A DNA stretch of 14,349 bases, taken from Gammaproteobacteria bacterium (lineage in GTDB: Bacteria > Pseudomonadota > Gammaproteobacteria > SZUA-152). Numbering within the stretch: the stretch's first letter is position 1; the number at the start of each line of letters is the position of its first letter. A program made the translations under genes and the position numbers. The DNA lies in NCBI GenBank assembly GCA_030613605.1, contig JAUWLO010000030.1, positions 1-14,349 on the forward strand, read 5' to 3'. Below are positions 1 to 6,447 of this stretch, in pieces. The notes under the pieces were generated by a model. That model did not search any database and had not been told where the DNA came from. It saw only the letters and a list, made by a program, of their open reading frames with translations.

Positions 1-1463
1 CTTATCGGGGGCGCGGTGATGTGATTGATATTTTCCCGGCGGACTCTGATCGCGAAGCCGTACGAATAGAGCTCTTTGATGACGAAATCGAGAATATTGC
101 TTACTTTGATCCGTTGACGGGGGAAGTGCTAAGAAAAGTCCCGAGGGTGAGCATTTATCCCAGGTCTCATTACGTGATGCCACGTGAAAAAGTGCTGGAG
201 GCGGTGGAAAAGATTAAAGTCGAACTACCCGAACGGCTGGAATATTTTTATGCCAGGGATAAACTGGTGGAAGCGCAACGGCTGGAACAGCGCATTAAAT
301 ACGACATTGAAATGATGCTGGAGCTGGGTTATTGCTCGGGTATTGAAAATTATTCCCGTTTTTTGTCGGGACGAGAGGAAGGTGAGGCGCCGCCGACCTT
401 AATCGAATACCTGCCCAATAACGCCATTCTGATTCTGGATGAATCTCATGTCACCGTGCCGCAGATCGGCGGCATGTACAAAGGCGATCGTTCCCGCAAG
501 GAAAACCTGGTGCAGTATGGTTTTCGTTTGCCTTCGGCGCTGGACAACCGGCCACTGCGCTTTGATGAGTTTGAGCGCCTGATGCCCCAGGCTATTTTTG
601 TTTCGGCAACCCCGTCTGTGTATGAGGCAGAGCACTCCGGTGCGGTTATCGAGCAGGTGGTTCGTCCTACCGGATTACTGGATCCCGTTATCGAAGTTCG
701 CCCGGCGACCACGCAGGTGGACGATGTGATGTCCGAGATTAACAAGCGCACCAGGGTGAATGAACGGGTACTCATAACCACGTTGACCAAACGCATGGCC
801 GAAGATTTAACCGACTATCTTGCCGACCATGGTATACGCGTGCGTTACATGCACTCGGATATTGAGACCGTCGAGCGCATGGAAATCATTCGCGATTTGC
901 GTTTGGGTGAATTTGACGTGCTGGTGGGCATTAACCTGTTGCGTGAAGGTCTGGATATGCCGGAGGTTTCACTGGTGGCCATTCTTGATGCGGATAAAGA
1001 GGGTTTCCTGCGCTCAGAACGTTCTTTGATTCAGACCATTGGTCGTGCAGCCCGTAATGTAAATGGCCGGGCGATTCTGTATGGAGAGAGAGTCACCAAC
1101 TCCATGCAGAAAACCATTGATGTTACGGATGAACGGCGAGAAAAACAGAAGGCCTACAATGAAGAACATGGCATTACCCCGACAACCATTCAGAAAAAAA
1201 TTACCGATGTGATGGAAGGGGGCTATGGTCATAACAAAGGGCATGGCAATCTGAACCCGGCCGAATACGCCAAAGTCGCCGAGGAGGCCATGGAATACGC
1301 GGCCTTGTCGCCTGCCCAGTTTGCCCAGCGCATCAATCAGCTGGAAAAGAAAATGTACCAACATGCCCAGGATCTGGAGTTTGAGGAAGCCGCGCGAGTA
1401 CGGGATGAAATATCCCAAATCCAGGAGAATGTAATGGGCATCAAAGAGGCGAAAGCGGTTTGA
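1..1463 (+). CDS. uvrB: UvrABC excinuclease subunit B, 5'-truncated by the window edge
   Basis: UvrB is the DNA-damage verification helicase of nucleotide excision repair. It is loaded by UvrA and recruits UvrC for the incisions. The reading frame is open from position 3 (YRGRGDVIDIFPADSD), so the GTG at 21 is an internal valine and the true start lies upstream. About 487 codons are present, against roughly 670 for the family. Missing are the N-terminal Walker A motif and the DNA-binding beta-hairpin. Visible are the helicase motif DESHVT followed by PQIGGMYKGD and LPSALDNRPL, the motif V/VI block LLREGLDMPE...QTIGRAARN, and a C-terminal UVR motif (QLEKKMYQHAQDLEFEEAAR) that contacts UvrC. 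No damage to the frame is seen. It ends 115 nt before a tRNA gene, and I see no strong terminator in that gap. Identification is near certain. Confidence 0.98.
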   Translation, partial: YRGRGDVIDIFPADSDREAVRIELFDDEIENIAYFDPLTGEVLRKVPRVSIYPRSHYVMPREKVLEAVEKIKVELPERLEYFYARDKLVEAQRLEQRIKYDIEMMLELGYCSGIENYSRFLSGREEGEAPPTLIEYLPNNAILILDESHVTVPQIGGMYKGDRSRKENLVQYGFRLPSALDNRPLRFDEFERLMPQAIFVSATPSVYEAEHSGAVIEQVVRPTGLLDPVIEVRPATTQVDDVMSEINKRTRVNERVLITTLTKRMAEDLTDYLADHGIRVRYMHSDIETVERMEIIRDLRLGEFDVLVGINLLREGLDMPEVSLVAILDADKEGFLRSERSLIQTIGRAARNVNGRAILYGERVTNSMQKTIDVTDERREKQKAYNEEHGITPTTIQKKITDVMEGGYGHNKGHGNLNPAEYAKVAEEAMEYAALSPAQFAQRINQLEKKMYQHAQDLEFEEAARVRDEISQIQENVMGIKEAKAV

Positions 1464-1578
1464 CCTGGGGAGAGAAGGGCTTACTAGTCTTGTAACGTTA
1501 GGCCGCTTTCGGGTAAGGTAGCCCACCTCGTAGTTTGTGGTCAGGTACCTCATTTGACTGCAAAAACAGTTCAATAAT

Positions 1579-1655
1579 AGTCGCGTAGCTCAGTTGGTTA
1601 GAGCACCACCTTGACATGGTGGGGGTCGCTAGTTCGAATCTAGTCGCGACTACCA
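1579..1655 (+). tRNA. tRNA-Val (anticodon GAC)
   Basis: The 77 nt fold into a full cloverleaf. The acceptor stem is AGTCGCG with CGCGACT, the D arm GCTC/GAGC, and the anticodon stem CCACC/GGTGG around loop TTGACAT. The T arm is GCTAG/CTAGT around TTCGAAT. Anticodon GAC (1613-1615) reads GUC and GUU valine codons. Discriminator A and CCA are encoded. Seven T residues follow at 1656-1662, which may help termination. A weak promoter candidate upstream is TTGTAA (1490-1495) with TAAGGT (1514-1519) and a GC-rich discriminator; it is not convincing. I found no duplicate of the tRNA 3' end elsewhere in the window, so there is no sign of an integrated element. Confidence 0.97.
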
Positions 1656-1786
1656 TTTTTTTCCTCCTTTAAAACTCAGATTCCTCCCGAGATTGCTTCC
1701 TTGCAAACCCCGTAAACAAGCCGTTTTCTGCACTTTCTAAAGTCTCCCTAACGCCCCGTTTCAGCTAAAGTTTTTGCCTCTGCGAC

Positions 1787-1800
1787 CGCATATTTATGCG
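1787..1800. promoter_or_regulatory. 14-bp inverted repeat, possible operator of the wsp operon
   Basis: CGCATA and TATGCG flank a central TT, giving a perfect dyad about 155 nt before the wspA start codon. Its size fits a dimeric regulator site or a small hairpin. No binding protein can be named from the sequence, and an AT-rich region can produce such a dyad by chance. Confidence 0.25.
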
Positions 1801-1943
1801 ATAAAACGCAATTAATTGAGGAGTCTCCCATATCATCTGTTCATGGGCGGTTTCATGATAAATAACAATGAGTTAGTGATGTTCAGGTGGCGCGCCATAG
1901 CGTGATGAATCGCCACATGTCACAAACAAATCATACCGAAAAC

Positions 1944-1948
1944 AGGAA
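1944..1948 (+). promoter_or_regulatory. Ribosome binding site of wspA
   Basis: AGGAA lies 7 nt before the ATG at 1956. It supports that start over the second in-frame Met codon (residue 7), which has no such site. Confidence 0.7.
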
Positions 1949-1955
1949 ATATTGA

Positions 1956-3956
1956 ATGATCGCCACGAATTCCATGTCTTTTAGCAGCCGACTTTCGCTA
2001 CGGGTGAAGGTCAATCTCACGATTGTGAGCATTTTTTTACTGGTTCTCGCGTTGGTAACAACCTTTGCGGTTATCCATGAGCGTGACCGGTTAATGGATT
2101 TTGCTGAGCGTCAGGCTACGGAAATGACCACACTGTATTTCGATAGCCTTAATACCATGATGCTGACTGGCACCATGGATCAGCGCAGTATTTTGCGCCA
2201 CAAAATGCTGGCACGAGATGAAATTATTGAGGCGCGGGTTATTCGTGGGCAGCCCGTTATTGGTCAATATGGTCCAGGTTACTCAGATGAAGTACCGCTT
2301 GATGATTATGACAACGAAGCCTTGCGTGGTAATCAGGTTACCTACATCAGCACAAAAGGAACTCAGCGCATGATAACGGTTATTACACCGTTTAAAGCGA
2401 CTGAAAGTACGCGTGGTGTGAACTGTCTACAGTGCCATAACGTGCCAAGTGGTTCAGTCAATGGCGCCATTCGCATCAGTTATTCATTGTCGGAAATCGA
2501 TGCAGCAGTTGAGGAAGAATTGTGGACAACACTGTGGACGAACCTGGTGTTGTTTTTGATTGGTTTGTTGTTGATTAACGCTTTTTTGAAGGCGTGGATT
2601 ATTACGCCACTGGCTGAGTTAGGCAAAGTGCTGACTAAACGTTCCCAGGGTGATAGTGAAGTGCGTGCGAAGGTTGACCGGGCCGATGAGGTGGGTGGTC
2701 TTGCCGATGCGTTTAATACCATGGCGGATAATGTTAACGCAGGCCTGGAGCGTGAACACAATGCCGCGGTTGAACTTCAGCATAAGGTGGATCAATTGCT
2801 TGAAGCAGTTAATAAGGTTGCTGAGGGAGACTTCAGTGCCGAAATTAAACTGGAGGGTGAAGGAGCAATTGTTGACCTGGGTGAGAGCCTGCAGATCATG
2901 ATTAGTTATATATCGCTTTCGACAGAACAAAAGAAGGAAGAAGTTGAAACATTGGAAAGAAAAGTTAACCAGATTTTAAATGTAGTGACATTGGCATCTG
3001 CGGGTGATCTTACCGGAGTTGTAGATATCGAAGGTGATGATGCGATAGGTAAACTGGCCAAAGGTGTGCAGGGCATGGTAAGCAGTCTTAATACGCTTGT
3101 GGCACAGGTGCAGCGTTCAGGTATACAGGTTACATCATCAGCAACTGAAATCGCTGCCACTGCAAAACAACAGGAAGCATCTCTTGCAGAACAGGCAGCG
3201 ACGACCAACGAAATTACAGTAACCGCTACAGAAATCTCAGCAACGACTGCCGAGTTAACCAACACCATGGATGAGGTGGCAAAGGTTGCTGATCGCACCA
3301 GAATTTCAGCGGCGCGTGGGCATGAAGATCTTGAGCACATGGAAACGACCATGCAGCAAATCGTTGAGGCTGCAGTATCAATCGCATCCAAGTTTGAAAT
3401 ATTGAATGAAAAGGCACGCAATATAAATAGTGTTGTGACCACAATCACCAAAGTGGCGGATCAAACTAATTTGCTGTCACTTAATGCGGCAATCGAGGCT
3501 GAAAAAGCCGGCGAATACGGGCTTGGTTTTTCGGTAGTTGCGACAGAGATAAGAAGACTTGCCGATCAGACTGCAGTTGCGACGCTTGATATCGATCAAA
3601 TGATTAAAGAAATGCAGACCGCGGTTTCTTCAGGTGTGTTAAGCATGGAAAAATTTACCGATCAGGTACGCCGAAGCTCGGAAGACGTTAACCAGGTTTC
3701 ATCTCAGCTCGCAGTGATTATCGAAGATGTACAGGAATTTACCCCTCGATTTGAAAACGTACAGCAGGGTATGCATTTTCAGACCCAGGGCGCAAAACAG
3801 ATAAAACAGGCAATGGTTCAGCTAAATGAGTCTGCTCAGCAGGCAGTGGTCTCAATTCGTCATTCCAATTCTGCTATTGACTCACTTAACGACGCAGCAC
3901 AATCGTTGCAAAGTGGCGTTACAAAATTCCGCGTGAATAAGCCAGGCCAGTATTAA
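1956..3956 (+). CDS. wspA: Wsp-type methyl-accepting chemoreceptor with periplasmic c-haem motif and triple HAMP
   Basis: Membrane receptor of the Wsp array, 666 aa. Seen: transmembrane segment 1 at about 21-40, a periplasmic domain at about 41-190, transmembrane segment 2 at about 192-213, and three HAMP-type units. The conserved Gly-Asp of these units falls at 232-233, 291-292 and 350-351, an exact 59-residue period. A coiled-coil signalling domain follows, with the conserved hairpin tip at about 500-530 (ADQTNLLSLNAAIEAEKAGE) and then RRLADQTAVAT. Tip and flanks resemble WspA from memory. Residues 157-161 are CLQCH, the CxxCH signature for covalent haem c, about 30 residues before the second membrane segment. 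This placement recalls periplasmic c-haem sensor domains such as those of Geobacter GSU0582 and GSU0935. Pseudomonas WspA is about 540 aa with a four-helix sensor and no haem. Haem attachment would need export and a cytochrome c maturation system. The C terminus has no NWETF-like CheR-docking pentapeptide. Receptor identity is very sure; the Wsp assignment rests on the gene order. Confidence 0.93.
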   Translation: MIATNSMSFSSRLSLRVKVNLTIVSIFLLVLALVTTFAVIHERDRLMDFAERQATEMTTLYFDSLNTMMLTGTMDQRSILRHKMLARDEIIEARVIRGQPVIGQYGPGYSDEVPLDDYDNEALRGNQVTYISTKGTQRMITVITPFKATESTRGVNCLQCHNVPSGSVNGAIRISYSLSEIDAAVEEELWTTLWTNLVLFLIGLLLINAFLKAWIITPLAELGKVLTKRSQGDSEVRAKVDRADEVGGLADAFNTMADNVNAGLEREHNAAVELQHKVDQLLEAVNKVAEGDFSAEIKLEGEGAIVDLGESLQIMISYISLSTEQKKEEVETLERKVNQILNVVTLASAGDLTGVVDIEGDDAIGKLAKGVQGMVSSLNTLVAQVQRSGIQVTSSATEIAATAKQQEASLAEQAATTNEITVTATEISATTAELTNTMDEVAKVADRTRISAARGHEDLEHMETTMQQIVEAAVSIASKFEILNEKARNINSVVTTITKVADQTNLLSLNAAIEAEKAGEYGLGFSVVATEIRRLADQTAVATLDIDQMIKEMQTAVSSGVLSMEKFTDQVRRSSEDVNQVSSQLAVIIEDVQEFTPRFENVQQGMHFQTQGAKQIKQAMVQLNESAQQAVVSIRHSNSAIDSLNDAAQSLQSGVTKFRVNKPGQY

Positions 3957-3961
3957 TAGTA

Positions 3962-4414
3962 ATGCAGTATGTAAAATTTAACCTGGATGAATTTCGCTAT
4001 GTATTGTCGATTACAGATGTGATTGAAATTATTCCCTATGTAAAGTTAACGTCATTGCCCAATTTACCAGATTATCTGGCGGGGCTTTTCAATTACAGGG
4101 GGAGTTCTGTTCCTGTTATCGATTTATGCAGTTTATTTCTTAAAAGGCCATGCAATAAAAAACTCAGTACAAGAATTATTGTGGTTGAAGTGATAGGAAA
4201 AAATTCTGTGAAAAAAATGGTTGGCCTGATGGTGGAAAAGGCAACAGAAATAATAAAGGTAGAAGAGGATAGCTTTATGGATGCTGGTGTTTATGGAGAT
4301 GATTTACCATATATAGGGCCAGTGATTGCGGATAGTGCAGGATTAATTTCACGTATACACCCCAGTGAAATATTTTTACAAATTGATAATGAAATATTGT
4401 TTCCCGCAGCCTGA
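3962..4414 (+). CDS. wspB: CheW-like coupling protein WspB
   Basis: This 150-aa single-domain CheW protein links the receptor signalling tip to the WspE kinase in the cytoplasmic array. The CheW fold is recognised from an N-terminal strand (QYVKFNLDEFRYVL), then ITDVIEIIPY, then the conserved core LPDYLAGLFNYRGSSVPVID (about 35-55), and a later VGLMVEKATEII segment. It starts 5 nt after the wspA stop, so cotranscription is expected. I see no good ribosome binding site, so translation is probably coupled to wspA. Length fits the family. A hand-counted 60-nt line within it (4141-4200) is about 32% GC, well below uvrB. Position between receptor and CheR makes it WspB rather than WspD. Confidence 0.88.
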   Translation: MQYVKFNLDEFRYVLSITDVIEIIPYVKLTSLPNLPDYLAGLFNYRGSSVPVIDLCSLFLKRPCNKKLSTRIIVVEVIGKNSVKKMVGLMVEKATEIIKVEEDSFMDAGVYGDDLPYIGPVIADSAGLISRIHPSEIFLQIDNEILFPAA

Positions 4415-4443
4415 CGGCCATTTTATATTGATAAATTAACATC

Positions 4444-5724
4444 ATGGCATTTGTGAAAATTAAAAATTTACTAAAAGAGACGATGGGTCTTAGTTCCGAA
4501 TCAATTGGTGATTCAAGTATTGAGCGTGCCATAAACCACCGCAAGGATATTTTAAAGATAAACCATGCAAATTCTTATCTGTCGTTGTTAATGGAGAATG
4601 AGGATGAGCTGAATGAGTTGGTAGAAGAAGTCGTGGTGCCGGAAACCTGGTTTTTTAGAAATTTGGTGCCGTTTGAATCATTATCAGCATGTTTACCTGA
4701 CTTGAATAAGAGAAAGAGTTTTAGTGGTGAAACATTAAAAATACTGAGCTTGCCCTGTTCTACTGGAGAGGAGCCTTATTCGATAGCTATAACGTTGCTG
4801 GAAAACGGTTTCAAAGAAGATCATTTCCAGATAGATGCCCAGGATATTAGTAAACGTGCATTAAAGAAAGCCAGGCGAGCAATTTATGGGAAACATTCTT
4901 TTAGAGAGGCAGGCAGGATTGATGTCGAAAAATATTTTCGTAAAACACGTTCAGGTCTTCAGCTTTTACCCGTGGTTCGTGACCGGGTGAGTTTTATTCA
5001 GTCAAACATAATAAAAAATATGATTATGCCGGGACCTGAGTATTACGACGTAATATTCTGTAGAAATTTACTCATCTATTTTGACCGTAAAACACAAAAA
5101 GAAACACTTGAAAAACTGCATTTCATGCTAAAGCCTGGAGGAACTCTTTTTGTGGGGCATGCAGAGACATCAGAAGTAGAAAAACAATATTTTACAAAAA
5201 TTGACGCGCCTAAATCATTTGCGTACAGGAAAAAGAAACTTGGTATAAATCAGAACTTGTCAGATGGAAAAAACCATACGAATCAGCTGATGGCGATTTA
5301 TGAAAATCTGGTGGAAATCACACAAAAGGATGTCGCTTTATCCAGAAAAATAAATCACTCTGGGAGAAATAAAAATACAGAGGGAGTAAGTGTCAAACAC
5401 GTAAAAGAAATATCTATTTTAAGCCATGTTGAGGAGTTGATTGAAAAGGGTCGTCTGAGTGATGCCTCGTCATTGTGCGAGAAACAATTAAAGGAATCCC
5501 CTGATAATGCCCAGGCTTATTATTATTTGGGATTGATTAGTAAAATGGAAGGCAGCGTCGGGGCAGCGGAACTGTTGCTAAAAAAATCAGTATATTTGGA
5601 CCCTGATCATCATAAAGCATTGAGTTTATTTTGTTTGCTCGCAGGAAGGCGAGGCGATGAAGATCTGGCTGAATCGTTACGAAGGCGTGAAGAAAGAGCG
5701 CGGAAAAGAACTAAAGCAATTTAA
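4444..5724 (+). CDS. wspC: CheR-type receptor methyltransferase with C-terminal TPR, WspC
   Basis: S-adenosylmethionine-dependent methyltransferase that methylates glutamates on the receptor, setting array sensitivity. The CheR domain spans about 1-265. It shows VVPETWFFRN (64-73), the SAM-binding LPCSTGEEPYSIA (103-115), FCRNLLIYF (205-213) and PGGTLFVGHAE (231-241). A linker of about 55 residues follows. Then comes a TPR-like helical stretch (about 327-400; DNAQAYYYLGLISKMEGSVG and LDPDHHKALS). The chain ends in a basic tail, RRREERARKRTK. Length (426 aa) and CheR-TPR layout match Pseudomonas WspC (about 420 aa, from memory). In that family the TPR takes part in receptor or array contacts. 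It starts 29 nt after wspB. No clear ribosome binding site precedes the ATG. The gene is AT-rich compared with uvrB. Confidence 0.93.
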   Translation: MAFVKIKNLLKETMGLSSESIGDSSIERAINHRKDILKINHANSYLSLLMENEDELNELVEEVVVPETWFFRNLVPFESLSACLPDLNKRKSFSGETLKILSLPCSTGEEPYSIAITLLENGFKEDHFQIDAQDISKRALKKARRAIYGKHSFREAGRIDVEKYFRKTRSGLQLLPVVRDRVSFIQSNIIKNMIMPGPEYYDVIFCRNLLIYFDRKTQKETLEKLHFMLKPGGTLFVGHAETSEVEKQYFTKIDAPKSFAYRKKKLGINQNLSDGKNHTNQLMAIYENLVEITQKDVALSRKINHSGRNKNTEGVSVKHVKEISILSHVEELIEKGRLSDASSLCEKQLKESPDNAQAYYYLGLISKMEGSVGAAELLLKKSVYLDPDHHKALSLFCLLAGRRGDEDLAESLRRREERARKRTKAI

Positions 5725-5769
5725 AAACACATTAAAGATGGCATGTATTAATTGACGCTGTGATAAATA

Positions 5770-6447
5770 GTGAAAAAACGAACCACAAAAAATAATAAAA
5801 ATGATAACTGCTGGAGCACTATCGGTGTTTGGGGTAATGCACAGGAAAAATGTGATCGACTTGGTGAGGTTATTCATTGTAGGAATTGTGATGTTTTTTT
5901 AATGGCAGGAAGAGGGGTTTTCGAAAGTAGGCCTCCGGTGGGGTATCTCACTCAGTGGCAAAAAGAAATATCAATTAAAAAAGAAGAAAGAAAAAAAGGT
6001 GACATTGGTGTCATGGTGTTTCGGTTGGGAAAAGAGTGGCTTGCTTTGCCCGTTGAATACTTGCAGGAAATTGTTGAAGAGAAAAAAGTGCACAAAATTC
6101 CACATAATGAAGGGGTTTATATTCTTGGAATAGTCAATATCGGCGGTGAAGTTAATACATGTTATTCATTGATGAACTTGCTGGAAATAGATGAAAATAC
6201 CGATAAGAATGACTCACAACTACGGCGATTAATCGTCATGGTTGTTAACGGCGACAGGTTTGTTTTGCCTGTATGCGAGATTAGTGGATTGGCTAGGTAT
6301 TCCTCCTCCGATCTTTTGCCTGCGCCGGCTACGTTGGGCGAAAAGATGGGCACCTACCTCGTTGGTATGTTTCAGGTTGAAAATCATCAGGTTGCCGCGT
6401 TGAACGTTGAACAAATATACCGTGGTTTTGAAGGTATAGCGGTATGA
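5770..6447 (+). CDS. wspD: CheW-like protein WspD with N-terminal cysteine cluster
   Basis: Second coupling protein of the Wsp array, 225 aa. The C-terminal two thirds (about 78-220) are a CheW domain: VFRLGKEWLALPVEYLQEIV, a degenerate version of the glycine-rich core (GIVNIGGEVNTCYSL) and LPVCEISGLARY. The first 45 residues are an extension with four cysteines, C14, C28, C37 and C40, in the context CWSTIG...C...IHCRNCDVF. From memory, WspD proteins share this CW-x-x-IG...HCRNC block, which supports the assignment; its function is unknown. The start is the GTG at 5770. A stop codon in this frame at 5764-5766 leaves no other normal start before the cysteine block, and no ribosome binding site is evident. 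The gene overlaps wspE by 4 nt (ATGA), which implies translational coupling. Confidence 0.88.
   Translation: MKKRTTKNNKNDNCWSTIGVWGNAQEKCDRLGEVIHCRNCDVFLMAGRGVFESRPPVGYLTQWQKEISIKKEERKKGDIGVMVFRLGKEWLALPVEYLQEIVEEKKVHKIPHNEGVYILGIVNIGGEVNTCYSLMNLLEIDENTDKNDSQLRRLIVMVVNGDRFVLPVCEISGLARYSSSDLLPAPATLGEKMGTYLVGMFQVENHQVAALNVEQIYRGFEGIAV

Larger units (their letters stand above)
1656..1955. other. Intergenic region upstream of the wsp operon
   Basis: This 300-nt gap holds no convincing gene. It must contain the wspA promoter unless transcription reads through from the tRNA. Visible elements are a perfect 6-bp inverted repeat (CGCATA, 2 nt, TATGCG) at 1787-1800, the palindrome TGGCGCGCCA near 1889-1898, and the sequence TAAAGTTT at 1766-1773. 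The last resembles a sigma-28 -35 box, but the matching -10 (GCCGATAA) is not at the expected 11-nt spacing. The nearest similar sequence, GCGATAA (1798-1804), is too far away. No confident sigma-70 promoter was found by eye. Confidence 0.5.

Noticed and set aside
1014..1574. 186-aa minus-strand open frame over the end of uvrB
   Set aside because: It lies antisense to well-conserved UvrB helicase and UVR motifs and has no recognisable domain; it is a shadow of uvrB.
1554..1578. TTGACT at about 1554-1559 as the -35 of the tRNA-Val promoter
   Set aside because: A -10 at normal spacing would overlap the first bases of the tRNA and place the transcription start inside the mature RNA.
1579..1655. 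tRNA-Val as the attachment site of an integrated island carrying wsp
   Set aside because: No integrase gene and no repeat of the tRNA 3' end were found in the window.
2906..3451. 181-aa minus-strand open frame inside wspA
   Set aside because: Antisense to the receptor coiled coil, with Ser/Ala/Val-rich low-complexity content as expected from a shadow frame.
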